Origin: Streptomyces sp. CC0208
Lineage (GTDB): Bacteria; Actinomycetota; Actinomycetes; Streptomycetales; Streptomycetaceae
NCBI RefSeq assembly: GCF_003443735.1
Contig: NZ_CP031969.1
Span: 5,456,001 to 5,520,000, forward strand
Direction of reading: 5' to 3'
Length of the DNA stretch: 64,000 bases
Shown here piece after piece: positions 8,479-16,621 of this stretch. How positions within the stretch are numbered: the stretch's first letter is position 1; every line of letters begins with the position of its first letter. The notes beneath the pieces are model-generated. The model saw nothing but the letters and a program-made list of their open reading frames with translations. It did no database searches and had not been told where the DNA came from. The position numbers were made by a program, and so were the translations under genes.

Positions 8479-8610
8479 TGACACCGGCCCGATCCAAGCC
8501 CCCGGGCCCAACCTTCGTCGCCACGAGCGACCACTTGCCGCGAGGCGAGCATGGCGGGTCGGTGTCATTGACCTGGTAAGAGGCCCACGTCCATGTGACG
8601 TGGGCCTCTT
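8479..8610 (+). ncRNA. Probable structured small RNA ending in a terminator
   Basis: No reading frame is convincing between 8430 and 8730. tgacaccggcccg (8479-8491) pairs with cgggtcggtgtca (8555-8567) over 13 positions with one G-U. It encloses a C-rich stretch and two small hairpins. A strong terminator follows at 8578-8610. A possible -10 (tagcct, 8468-8473) lies just upstream. The whole is what an independent RNA of about 130 nt would look like. It could also be the malic enzyme leader. I do not recognise the family. Confidence 0.5.
8578..8610 (+). terminator. Intrinsic terminator upstream of the malic enzyme
   Basis: Perfect 13-bp arms aagaggcccacgt (8578-8590) and acgtgggcctctt (8598-8610) with a 7-nt loop, followed by tc. 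It lies 149 nt after the helicase stop and 120 nt before the malic enzyme. Confidence 0.85.
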
Positions 8611-8730
8611 TCGCATGAACCGCTCCGTGAACAAAAAGTCCGCAATCCAGTGCGGCTAACGCCTACTCATCAGTAGGTGCGACCATCGGACGGCATCAGC
8701 GTCACCAGGTGAAAGCAGAGGAAGTCGGCC

Positions 8731-10146
8731 ATGGCAACGGCGCCCAGCGTCTCCTACTCGATCACGGTCCGTCTGGAGGTGCCCGCGAGCGGAACCGCGG
8801 TCTCCCAGATCACCACGGCCGTGGAGTCCCACGGAGGCTCGGTGACGGGCCTCGACGTGACCGCGTCCGGCCACGAGAAGCTCCGCATCGACGTCACCAT
8901 CGCCGCGTCCTCCACCGCGCACGCGGACGAGATCGTCCAGCAGCTGCGCGGCATCGAGGGCGTCACGCTCGGCAAGGTCTCCGACCGTACGTTCCTCATG
9001 CACCTCGGCGGCAAGATCGAGATGCAGTCCAAGCACCCCATCCGCAACCGTGACGACCTCTCGATGATCTACACGCCGGGTGTGGCCCGCGTGTGCATGG
9101 CGATCGCCGAGAACCCCGAGGACGCGCGCCGCCTCACCATCAAGCGCAACTCCGTTGCGGTCGTGACGGACGGCTCGGCCGTGCTGGGCCTGGGCAACAT
9201 CGGTCCCAAGGCCGCCCTCCCGGTCATGGAGGGCAAGGCGGCCCTCTTCAAGCGGTTCGCCGGCATCGACGCCTGGCCGCTGTGCCTGGACACTCAGGAC
9301 ACCGACGCGATCGTCGAGATCGTCAAGGCGATCGCCCCCGGGTTCGCCGGCATCAACCTCGAGGACATCTCCGCGCCCCGCTGCTTCGAGATCGAGGCCC
9401 GGCTGCGCGAGGCCCTCGACATCCCCGTCTTCCACGACGACCAGCACGGCACCGCGATCGTCGTCCTCGCCGCCCTGACGAACGCACTTCGCGTCGCGGG
9501 CAAGACGATCGAGAACATCCGGGTCGTCATGTCCGGCGCCGGTGCGGCCGGTACGGCCATCCTCAAGCTGCTGATCGCCGCCGGCGTCAAGAACGCCGTC
9601 GTCGCCGACATCCACGGCGTCGTGCACGCCGGCCGCGAGGACCTCGTCGACGCCGCCCCGGGCTCGGCGCTGCGCTGGATCGCCGACAACACCAACCCCG
9701 AGAACCTGACCGGGACCCTGAAGGAGGCCGTCCGCGGCGCCGACGTCTTCATCGGTGTCTCGGCCCCCAACGTCCTGGACGGCACCGACGTGGCCGCCAT
9801 GGCCGAGGGTGCGATCGTGTTCGCGCTCGCGAATCCCGACCCCGAGGTCGACCCGGCGATCGCCCGTCAGACGGCGGCCGTCGTGGCCACCGGGCGGTCC
9901 GACTTCCCGAACCAGATCAACAACGTGCTGGTCTTCCCGGGTGTCTTCCGCGGTCTGCTGGACGCCCAGTCCCGCACGGTCAACACGGAGATGATGCTCG
10001 CGGCCGCGAAGGCCCTCGCGGACGTCGTCACCGAGGACGAGCTGAACCCGAACTACATCATCCCGAGCGTCTTCAACGACAAGGTCGCGGGCGCGGTGGC
10101 GGGTGCGGTGCGGGACGCGGCGAAGGCCGCGGGCGCGACGGCGTAG
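8731..10146 (+). CDS. NAD-dependent malic enzyme with N-terminal ACT-like domain
   Basis: The 471-residue enzyme converts malate to pyruvate and CO2 with reduction of NAD(P). Residues 1-80 form an ACT-like regulatory domain. The catalytic core follows, with IYTPGVARV, the Lys-containing segment EGKAALFKRFAGIDA, metal-binding INLEDISAPRCFEIE and FHDDQHGTA. The Rossmann cofactor domain starts near VVMSGAGAAGTA. This ACT plus short malic enzyme layout fits the SCO2951 type, recalled as NAD-dependent; cofactor choice was not proven here. The ATG at 8731 follows agaggaagt. It is transcribed alone behind a terminator. Confidence 0.9.
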   Translation: MATAPSVSYSITVRLEVPASGTAVSQITTAVESHGGSVTGLDVTASGHEKLRIDVTIAASSTAHADEIVQQLRGIEGVTLGKVSDRTFLMHLGGKIEMQSKHPIRNRDDLSMIYTPGVARVCMAIAENPEDARRLTIKRNSVAVVTDGSAVLGLGNIGPKAALPVMEGKAALFKRFAGIDAWPLCLDTQDTDAIVEIVKAIAPGFAGINLEDISAPRCFEIEARLREALDIPVFHDDQHGTAIVVLAALTNALRVAGKTIENIRVVMSGAGAAGTAILKLLIAAGVKNAVVADIHGVVHAGREDLVDAAPGSALRWIADNTNPENLTGTLKEAVRGADVFIGVSAPNVLDGTDVAAMAEGAIVFALANPDPEVDPAIARQTAAVVATGRSDFPNQINNVLVFPGVFRGLLDAQSRTVNTEMMLAAAKALADVVTEDELNPNYIIPSVFNDKVAGAVAGAVRDAAKAAGATA

Positions 10147-10473
10147 GGCCCCCGCCCACGGCTCCGGCCCCGGGTCTACAGTGGACGTCGTATGTTTGTT
10201 CGGCTGTGAGGATTGCCACGGCGGTCCTCCGGCCCGGCGCGTCGCGAAACCGGGCGGTTCGCGCAACCCTCTAGGGTGGCGCCACGCCCAGGCCTCTGTT
10301 CGTGTGACCCCCTAGGGTGTTCATACGAGTCCTACGGGTGCCGGATTGGCTTTCCCGCAGCAGGTAGGGGCAGGATGCGTCCCTGGGCGCGAGCGCATCG
10401 GCTTCGCTGTGCCTCGTGTGCGGCCCCGCCGCGTGGCACACCCCAACGGCAAGAAGAACACGGGAGTAACAAC
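10147..10473 (+). promoter_or_regulatory. Non-coding leader of the HU gene with two tagggt boxes
   Basis: This 327-nt stretch has no supported gene. The motif ctagggtg occurs at 10271-10278 and again at 10312-10319. Each contains TAGGGT, close to the Streptomyces housekeeping -10 (TAgrrT), so tandem promoters for the abundant HU protein are plausible. No clear -35 boxes are seen. Confidence 0.3.
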
Positions 10474-10755
10474 ATGAACCGCAGTGAGCTGGTGGCCGCG
10501 CTGGCCGACCGCGCCGAGGTGACCCGCAAGGACGCCGACGCCGTTCTGGCCGCGTTCGCCGAGACCGTCGGCGAGATCGTCGCCAAGGGCGACGAGAAGG
10601 TCACCATCCCCGGCTTCCTGACCTTCGAGCGCACGCACCGTGCCGCTCGCACCGCGCGCAACCCGCAGACCGGTGACCCGATCCAGATCCCGGCCGGCTA
10701 CAGCGTCAAGGTTTCGGCGGGCAGCAAGCTCAAGGAAGCCGCCAAGGGCAAGTAG
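10474..10755 (+). CDS. hupA: Nucleoid protein HU (short form)
   Basis: This 93-residue HU/IHF-fold protein coats and bends DNA. It begins MNRSELVAALADRA, contains the DNA-arm region FLTFERTHRAARTARNPQTG and ends in the usual Lys-rich strand. It lacks the long Lys/Ala-rich tail of the second Streptomyces HU (HupS), hence hupA. The ATG at 10474 with gggag at 10462-10466 gives the canonical HU start. A strong two-way terminator follows. Confidence 0.93.
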   Translation: MNRSELVAALADRAEVTRKDADAVLAAFAETVGEIVAKGDEKVTIPGFLTFERTHRAARTARNPQTGDPIQIPAGYSVKVSAGSKLKEAAKGK

Positions 10756-10801
10756 GTCCGACGGTGCGTCTCGGGACGACGTACACGTCTCAGTAACGTC
10801 A

Positions 10802-10837
10802 ATGGGGCGGCCACCCGGTTCCGGGTGGCCGCCCCAT
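10802..10837. terminator. Bidirectional terminator between hupA and murA
   Basis: Perfect 15-bp arms atggggcggccaccc (10802-10816) and gggtggccgccccat (10823-10837) with a 6-nt loop, placed between two convergent genes. Confidence 0.9.
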
Positions 10838-10856
10838 CGTCGTGTGCGGGAACCTG

Positions 10857-12203
10857 TCAGCCGAGTGCCTTGCCCGGCAGCTCCACCTTCGCGCCCAGCT
10901 CGACGAGCTTCTCCATGAAGTTCTCGTAGCCGCGGTTGATCAGGTCGATGCCGTGGACCCGGGACGTGCCCTGGGCCGCCAGCGCCGCGATCAGGTACGA
11001 GAAGCCGCCGCGCAGGTCGGGGATGACCAGGTCGGCGCCCTGGAGCTTGGTGGGTCCTGAGACGACCGCCGAGTGCAGGAAGTTGCGCTGGCCGAAGCGG
11101 CAGTTCGAGCCGCCCAGGCACTCGCGGTAGAGCTGGATGTGAGCACCCATCTGGTTGAGCGCGGAGGTGAAGCCCAGGCGGGACTCGTACACCGTCTCGT
11201 GGATGATCGACAGGCCGGTGGCCTGGGTCAGGGCGACCACCAGCGGCTGCTGCCAGTCCGTCTGGAAGCCCGGGTGCACGTCCGTCTCCAGCGCGATGGA
11301 CTTCAACTGGCCGCCGGGGTGCCAGAAGCGGATGCCCTGGTCGTCGATCTCGAAGGCACCGCCCACCTTCCGGTAGGTGTTCAGGAACGTCATCATCGAG
11401 CGCTGCTGGGCGCCGTGGACGTAGATGTTGCCCTCGGTCGCCAGCGCCGCGGACGCCCAGGAGGCGGCCTCCAGGCGGTCCGGCAGCGCGCGGTGGTTGT
11501 AGCCGCTCAGCCGGTCCACGCCCGTGACGCGGATGGTCCGGTCGGTGTCCATCGCGATGATGGCGCCCATCTTCTGCAGGACGCAGATGAGGTCCTCGAT
11601 CTCCGGCTCCACCGCCGCGTTCGAGAGCTCGGTGACGCCCTCCGCGAGGACGGCCGTCAGGAGCACCTGCTCGGTCGCGCCCACGGACGGGTAGGGCAGC
11701 CGGATCTTCGTGCCGCGCAGCCGCCGCGGCGCCTCCAGGAACTGTCCGTCCGCGCGCTTCTCGATCGTCGCGCCGAACTGTCGCAGCACCTCGAAGTGGA
11801 AGTCGATGGGCCGGCCACCGATGTCGCAGCCGCCGAGACCGGGGATGAAGGCGTGTCCCAGGCGGTGCAGCAGGGGACCGCACAGGAGGATCGGGATCCG
11901 CGAGGAACCCGCGTGGGCATCGATGTCAGCGACGTTGGCGCTCTCGACATGCGTCGGGTCCATCACCAGCTCGCCCGGTTCCTCACCCGGACGGACCGTC
12001 ACCCCGTGCAATTGCAGCAGACCGCGTACGACGCGCACGTCACGGATGTCCGGAACGTTGCGCAGTCGACTCGGCTCGCTGCCCAGAAGGGCGGCGACCA
12101 TGGCCTTCGGTACGAGGTTCTTCGCACCGCGGACACGGATCTCGCCCTCCAGCGGGGTTCCGCCGTGGACAAGCAGTACGTCGTCAGAGCCGTTGACGGT
12201 CAT
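10857..12203 (-). CDS. murA: UDP-N-acetylglucosamine 1-carboxyvinyltransferase
   Basis: The 448-residue enzyme adds enolpyruvate to UDP-GlcNAc, the first committed step of peptidoglycan synthesis in the cytoplasm. It is an EPSP-synthase fold protein with the substrate-binding start VRGAKNLVPKAM near residue 25. The active-site cysteine is at residue 126 in GLGGCDIGGRP, equivalent to E. coli Cys115, so fosfomycin sensitivity is expected at this residue. The ATG at 12203 gives the normal length. The gene is convergent with hupA and divergent from the yqgE-like gene. Confidence 0.93.
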   Translation of the reverse strand: MTVNGSDDVLLVHGGTPLEGEIRVRGAKNLVPKAMVAALLGSEPSRLRNVPDIRDVRVVRGLLQLHGVTVRPGEEPGELVMDPTHVESANVADIDAHAGSSRIPILLCGPLLHRLGHAFIPGLGGCDIGGRPIDFHFEVLRQFGATIEKRADGQFLEAPRRLRGTKIRLPYPSVGATEQVLLTAVLAEGVTELSNAAVEPEIEDLICVLQKMGAIIAMDTDRTIRVTGVDRLSGYNHRALPDRLEAASWASAALATEGNIYVHGAQQRSMMTFLNTYRKVGGAFEIDDQGIRFWHPGGQLKSIALETDVHPGFQTDWQQPLVVALTQATGLSIIHETVYESRLGFTSALNQMGAHIQLYRECLGGSNCRFGQRNFLHSAVVSGPTKLQGADLVIPDLRGGFSYLIAALAAQGTSRVHGIDLINRGYENFMEKLVELGAKVELPGKALG

Positions 12204-12457
12204 GTATCTCGCGTTCCGATGAGTCGGGCAGGGGCCGGAAGGGACAAGGGTAATCGCCGCCCACCCCCCTTCTGTAAGCCCAAGTGCCGCTCAGTCACGT
12301 CATAGGTCTGTCACAACACGTGCCGTCCCCTGTCGGGCACATGGGGTCACCGGCGCCGGGCGTGCGCGTGGGGCGCATCGTTGCGCTCTGAGCTGCATCC
12401 ACTGCCGTAGCGGCATTGCCTCCCCACGCGGAGGGAAGATGCGGGATCATGTCTGGC

Positions 12458-13030
12458 ATGACCGAGGTGTCCTCGCTCACAGGGCGGTTGCTCGTGGCAA
12501 CGCCCGCCCTGGCGGACCCGAACTTCGACCGAGCGGTGGTGCTCCTTCTCGACCACGACGAGGAGGGCTCCCTCGGCGTCGTCCTCAACCGGCCCACCCC
12601 GGTGGACGTCGGCGACATCCTCGAGGGCTGGGCCGACCTCGCGGGCGAACCGGGCGTCGTCTTCCAGGGCGGCCCGGTCTCCCTGGACTCGGCGCTGGGG
12701 GTCGCCGTCATCCCCGGGGGCGGGGCCGTCGACGGGGCCCCGCTGGGCTGGCGCAGAGTGCACGGCGCGATCGGACTGGTCGACCTGGAGGCCCCGCCGG
12801 AGCTGCTCGCCTCGGCCCTCGGCAGCCTGCGCATCTTCGCCGGTTACGCCGGCTGGGGCCCCGGTCAGCTGGAGGACGAGCTGGTGGAGGGCGCCTGGTA
12901 CGTCGTCGAGTCGGAACCGGGCGACGTGTCCTCCCCGGCCCCGGAGAGACTGTGGCGTGAGGTCCTGCGCCGCCAGCGCAACGAGCTCGCGATGGTGGCC
13001 ACGTATCCGGACGACCCTTCGCTGAACTGA
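12458..13030 (+). CDS. YqgE/AlgH family protein (UPF0301)
   Basis: The 190-residue product has the family hallmarks LTGRLLVATPALADPNF at the start, a mid-protein VVLNRPTP and VFQGGPVS, then FAGYAGWGPGQLEDEL. The fold is known but the cellular role is not. A second ATG nine bases upstream (12449) has better spacing to gagggaag (12431-12438), so three residues may be missing. It is followed 29 nt later by the DUF3039 gene, probably co-transcribed. Confidence 0.88.
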   Translation: MTEVSSLTGRLLVATPALADPNFDRAVVLLLDHDEEGSLGVVLNRPTPVDVGDILEGWADLAGEPGVVFQGGPVSLDSALGVAVIPGGGAVDGAPLGWRRVHGAIGLVDLEAPPELLASALGSLRIFAGYAGWGPGQLEDELVEGAWYVVESEPGDVSSPAPERLWREVLRRQRNELAMVATYPDDPSLN

Positions 13031-13059
13031 TCCATGTGAGCTTCAGTACCCTTGGCCGT

Positions 13060-13338
13060 ATGAGCACTCTCGAGCCCGAGCGCGGGACTGGTACGGGGAC
13101 CCTCGTCGAGCCCACGCCGCAGACTTCCCACGGCGACGGCGACCACGAGCGCTTCGCCCATTACGTCCAGAAGGACAAGATCATGGCGAGCGCCCTCGAC
13201 GGCACGCCCGTCGTGGCGCTGTGCGGCAAGGTGTGGGTGCCGGGCCGCGATCCCAAGAAGTACCCCGTGTGCCCCATGTGCAAGGAGATCTACGAGTCCA
13301 TGGGTTCAGGGGACGACGACAAGGACGGCGACAAGTAG
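13060..13338 (+). CDS. DUF3039 protein with a putative Cys pair
   Basis: The 92-residue protein contains the conserved DUF3039 core ALCGKVWVPGRDPKKYPVC followed by PMCKEIY. The Cys-x2-Cys in VCPMC together with the earlier Cys could bind zinc. The tail is acidic (GDDDKDGDK). The family is restricted to actinobacteria and has no assigned role. The ATG at 13060 fits; an upstream in-frame ATG at 13036 gives non-conserved residues. Confidence 0.85.
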   Translation: MSTLEPERGTGTGTLVEPTPQTSHGDGDHERFAHYVQKDKIMASALDGTPVVALCGKVWVPGRDPKKYPVCPMCKEIYESMGSGDDDKDGDK

Positions 13339-13349
13339 CCGTTCCTGCT

Positions 13350-13382
13350 TGAGTTCCACCTGAGTTCCGCCTGAGTTCCACC
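13350..13382. repeat. Three 11-bp tandem repeats
   Basis: The unit tgagttccacc occurs at 13350-13360 and 13372-13382, with tgagttccgcc between (13361-13371). It sits just after the DUF3039 stop. No function is suggested. Confidence 0.85.
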
Positions 13383-13393
13383 TGGGTTTCGCG

Positions 13394-13431
13394 AGCCCCC
13401 GGGATGCGTACGGCGCGTCCCGGGGGCTTTC
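13394..13431 (+). terminator. Terminator after DUF3039 gene
   Basis: Perfect 11-bp arms agcccccggga (13394-13404) and tcccgggggct (13418-13428), followed by tt. Confidence 0.8.
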
Positions 13432-13448
13432 GCGTTCTCTGGTCACGA

Positions 13449-13464
13449 AGTGGTTGAGACCTCT
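13449..13464. promoter_or_regulatory. Weak DasR-like site upstream of the hexosaminidase region
   Basis: AGTGGTTGAGACCTCT matches the DasR consensus (A-C/G-TGGTCTAGACCA-C/G-T) at 13 of 16 positions. DasR controls aminosugar genes and the downstream intact gene is a GH20 hexosaminidase, so it makes sense in context. The site is 397 bp from that gene, with a transporter relic between. Confidence 0.35.
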
Positions 13465-13539
13465 TGTGGACAGGCTCATGTTCTCCCTAACCTCCGTTGT
13501 GTTGTGCACAGCGAAACGGCCATTGCGTATGTTGCAATG

Positions 13540-13852
13540 CGCTAGCCCGGTCGGTATTTCGTCAACAGCCTTGTCGTCGCATGCAGTGTGGTGATCGTCT
13601 CGGCACTGATCACGTTTCTGCCTTCTCGCTGCCCTTCGCGATCTGGATGCTGAGCGGGTTCGTGAAGGCCGTACCGGAGGCTTTGGAGGAGGCCGCGGCC
13701 ACGAGCGTGTTCTCGTTCATCTCGGCCTGGAACGATTTCCTGTTCGCCAAGTCGTTCTGTCGACGGTGATGACGATTCCGGTGCTGGTGTTCTTCGTACT
13801 CGTACAGCGACGCCTGGTCTCGGGACGGGACGGGACGGGGCGGAGCGGTTAA
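13540..13852 (+). pseudogene. Decayed MalG-type sugar ABC permease
   Basis: Fragments of one MalG-like permease survive in order but in three frames. First comes a YFVNSLVVACSVVIV segment from 13555. Then SLPFAIWMLSGFVKAVPEA (from about 13626) is joined directly to ATSVFSFISAWNDFLFAKSF, which skips the usual EAA-loop residues. Last is STVMTIPVLVFFVLVQRRL from 13760 to a TAA at 13850-13852. Intact permeases have long stretches between these pieces, so at least three internal deletions are implied. The hexosaminidase GTG follows eight bases later, the spacing of an operon, so this permease once headed or belonged to an aminosugar operon. Confidence 0.8.
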
Positions 13853-13860
13853 GGACTGAC

Positions 13861-15492
13861 GTGACTTCACTGATTCCGGCGCCGTCGAGCGTCGGCGCCC
13901 CCGGCGGGCGGCCGTTCGTCCTCGACGAGGACACCGAGATCGAGGCCGGCCCGGGCGCCGGAGGCGTGGCCCGCTGGCTGCGCACCACGGTCGGCGCGGC
14001 GACGGGCCTGCCGCTGGAGCCGTACACCTCCGGCGCAAGCCGCATCCTGCTGCGGATCGCGCCGTCCCTCGCCGACGAACTCGGCACCCCCGAGGCGTAC
14101 CGCCTCACCGTGGACGAGCACGCCGTCGTCATCGAAGCGGCCGGCCGGGAGGGCTTGTTCTACGGCGCCCAGACCTTCCGTCAGCTGCTCGGCCCCGTCG
14201 CCTTCCGGCGCGCCCCCGTCACCTCCGGGCGCGTCTGGGAGATGCCCCCGGTCACCATCAGCGACGCTCCGCGATTCCGCTGGCGCGGTCTCATGCTCGA
14301 CGTGGCCCGGCACTTCACGCCCAAGGACGGAGTCCTGCGCCACCTCGACCTGATGGCCGCGCACAAACTCAACGTCTTCCACTTCCACCTGACGGACGAC
14401 CAGGGCTGGCGGATCGAGATCAAGAGGTACCCCCGGCTCACCGAGGTGGGCTCATGGCGGGCGCGTACCAAATTCGGCCACCGGGCCTCGCCGCTGTGGG
14501 AGGAGAAGCCGCACGGCGGCTTCTACACCCAGGACGACATCCGGGAGATCGTCGCCTACGCGGCCGAGCGGCATATCACCGTCGTCCCCGAAATCGACGT
14601 GCCCGGACACTCGCAAGCCGCCATCGCCGCGTACCCGGAACTCGGCAACACCGACGTCATCGACACGTCCTCCCTCACGGTCTGGGACAACTGGGGCATC
14701 TCTTTGAACGTACTCGCCCCCACTGACAACACCCTGCGCTTCTACGAGGGCGTGTTCGAGGAACTGCTGGGGCTGTTCCCTTCCGAGTTCATTCACATCG
14801 GCGGCGACGAATGCGCCAAGGAGCAGTGGCGGGAGTCGCCCCTCGTCCAGGCCCGGATCGAGGAACTCGGCCTCGCGGACGAGGACGAGTTGCAGTCCTG
14901 GTTCATCGGGCACTTCGACAAGTGGCTCTCCGCGCGCGGGCGCAGGCTCATCGGCTGGGACGAGATCCTGGAGGGCGGGCTGGCCGAAGGCGCGGCGGTC
15001 TCGTCCTGGCGCGGCTACGCGGCCGGCATCGCGGCCGCCCGCGCCGGCCACGACGTCGTCATGTGCCCCGAGCAGCAGGTGTACCTGGACTACCGGCAGG
15101 ACGCGGGCGCGGACGAACCGGTCCCCATCGCCTACGTCCGCACCCTGGAGGACGTCTATCGGTTCGAGCCCGTTCCACCGGAGTTGACGCCCGAGGAGGC
15201 CGCGCACGTCCTCGGCGCGCAGGCCAACGTGTGGACCGAGGTGATGGAGGACCAGGGACGCGTCGACTACCAGACCTTCCCCCGGCTGGCGGCCTTCGCC
15301 GAAGTGGCCTGGAGTCCTCTGCCCGCCCCCGCGGAACGGGACTTCGCCGACTTCGAGCGGCGGATGGCCGCGCACTACGAACGACTCGACGCCCTGGGCG
15401 TCGGCTACCGGCCGCCCACGGGGCCGCTGCCGTGGCAGAAACGACCCGGTGTGCTCGGCCGGCCCATCGAGGGGGCGCCCCCGAACAGGTAG
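13861..15492 (+). CDS. Beta-N-acetylhexosaminidase, glycoside hydrolase family 20
   Basis: The 543-residue enzyme removes terminal GlcNAc or GalNAc from chito-oligosaccharides. An N-terminal GH20b-like domain (about 1-130) precedes the TIM barrel. The catalytic Asp316-Glu317 pair lies in HIGGDECAKEQW, used for substrate-assisted catalysis. The active-site tryptophan motifs GWDEILEG and QANVWTE are present. There is no signal peptide, so it probably acts in the cytoplasm on imported oligosaccharides. That would need a transporter, yet the adjacent permease is a relic. The GTG start at 13861 follows aagga. Confidence 0.9.
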   Translation: MTSLIPAPSSVGAPGGRPFVLDEDTEIEAGPGAGGVARWLRTTVGAATGLPLEPYTSGASRILLRIAPSLADELGTPEAYRLTVDEHAVVIEAAGREGLFYGAQTFRQLLGPVAFRRAPVTSGRVWEMPPVTISDAPRFRWRGLMLDVARHFTPKDGVLRHLDLMAAHKLNVFHFHLTDDQGWRIEIKRYPRLTEVGSWRARTKFGHRASPLWEEKPHGGFYTQDDIREIVAYAAERHITVVPEIDVPGHSQAAIAAYPELGNTDVIDTSSLTVWDNWGISLNVLAPTDNTLRFYEGVFEELLGLFPSEFIHIGGDECAKEQWRESPLVQARIEELGLADEDELQSWFIGHFDKWLSARGRRLIGWDEILEGGLAEGAAVSSWRGYAAGIAAARAGHDVVMCPEQQVYLDYRQDAGADEPVPIAYVRTLEDVYRFEPVPPELTPEEAAHVLGAQANVWTEVMEDQGRVDYQTFPRLAAFAEVAWSPLPAPAERDFADFERRMAAHYERLDALGVGYRPPTGPLPWQKRPGVLGRPIEGAPPNR

Positions 15493-15727
15493 GGGAAAAA
15501 GACCTCAAGAGTCACCGAAGAGTGTCAATCGTCATGTGCGGGCGATCCCGGACGAAAACGGACCATCCCCCTGGTGGGGTGGGCGAATGCCGCCGAACGC
15601 CTCCTAGCGGACCCCTGTCTTCGGGTGTTGCGAAGATGTGCCAGAGTTGCCACGTCCGCCCTGTCAGCACGTACCGTACGGCAGCAACGGGCAGGGCCAG
15701 GTGGGGCAGCGGGAAGGGGCAGCCGGT

Positions 15728-16621
15728 TTGACCACGCACACACCGCAGGCGGCGCAGGCCGTCACGCTGCCCACAACGCTGGACGAGGCCGTGGCGGCCC
15801 TCACCGCCATGCCCGCCGCCGTGCCCGTCGCCGGCGGCACCGACCTGATGGCCGCCGTCAACTCCGGGCAGCTCAGGCCCGCCGCTCTCGTCGGCCTCGG
15901 CCGGATCAGCGAGATCCGCGGCTGGCAGTACCAGGACGGGCACGCCCTGCTCGGCGCCGGACTCACGCACGCGCGTATGGGCCGCCCCGACTTCGCCGCC
16001 CTCATCCCCGCGCTCGCCGCCGCCGCCCGCGCCGCGGGCCCGCCGCAGATCCGCAACGCGGGCACCCTGGGCGGCAACATCGCCTCGGCGGCACCCACGG
16101 GCGACGCGCTGCCCGTCCTCGCCGCCCTCGAGGCCACGCTGATCATCGCGGGCGCCGACGGAGCCCGCCGCGAGATGCCGGTCTCGCACCTGCTGGCCGG
16201 CATGGAGATGCTGCGCGCCGGTGAACTCATCGGCTTCGTGCGCGTGCCGCTGCTGCACGCCCCGCAGGTCTTCCTCAAGGTCACAGGCCGCACGGGACCG
16301 GGCCGCGCGATGGCCTCCGTCGCGCTGGTCCTCGACCCGGCCCGGCGCGGGGTCAGGTGCGCCGTCGGGGCCATAGCGCCGATGCCGCTGCGCCCCCTGG
16401 ACGCCGAGCAGTGGGTCGCCCGGCTCATCGACTGGGACAACAACCGCGCGATCGTCCCGGAGGCCCTGGAGGCCTTCGGCGAGTACGTCGCCGCGGCCTG
16501 CATCCCCGACCCGGCACCGGGCCCGGACGGCTCCGTGCCGCAGCATCCGCCCGCAGTACTGCACCTGCGGCGCACCGTCGCCGCGCTGGCCCGACGAGCA
16601 CTGGGGAGGGCACTGTCGTGA
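15728..16621 (+). CDS. Molybdenum hydroxylase FAD-binding subunit (XDH type)
   Basis: The 297-residue subunit is of the CoxM/XdhB type. It carries FAD between the iron-sulfur and molybdopterin subunits. FAD-contact motifs VAGGTDLM (near residue 35) and IRNAGTLGGNIASAAPTGD (about residue 110) are intact. The TTG at 15728 is chosen because gggaagggg lies nine bases upstream and the family homology starts there. It overlaps the next gene by four bases (GTGA), so the three subunits are coupled. The 235-bp leader before it holds no gene. Confidence 0.85.
   Translation: MTTHTPQAAQAVTLPTTLDEAVAALTAMPAAVPVAGGTDLMAAVNSGQLRPAALVGLGRISEIRGWQYQDGHALLGAGLTHARMGRPDFAALIPALAAAARAAGPPQIRNAGTLGGNIASAAPTGDALPVLAALEATLIIAGADGARREMPVSHLLAGMEMLRAGELIGFVRVPLLHAPQVFLKVTGRTGPGRAMASVALVLDPARRGVRCAVGAIAPMPLRPLDAEQWVARLIDWDNNRAIVPEALEAFGEYVAAACIPDPAPGPDGSVPQHPPAVLHLRRTVAALARRALGRALS

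Noticed and set aside
5967..8552. 861-codon open frame antisense to the HelD-like gene
   Set aside because: It is the complement of a gene with clear motifs; in very GC-rich DNA the antisense frame stays open by chance. It has no recognisable domain.
13497..13769. 90-codon ORF as a real small protein
   Set aside because: Only its second half resembles anything, namely two permease blocks joined by deletions; the first half is out of frame with the preceding permease block. Treated as a pseudogene.
15493..15727. Molybdenum-cofactor riboswitch before the hydroxylase operon
   Set aside because: Only a cccc-tggt-gggg mini-hairpin is seen; no Moco aptamer pattern.
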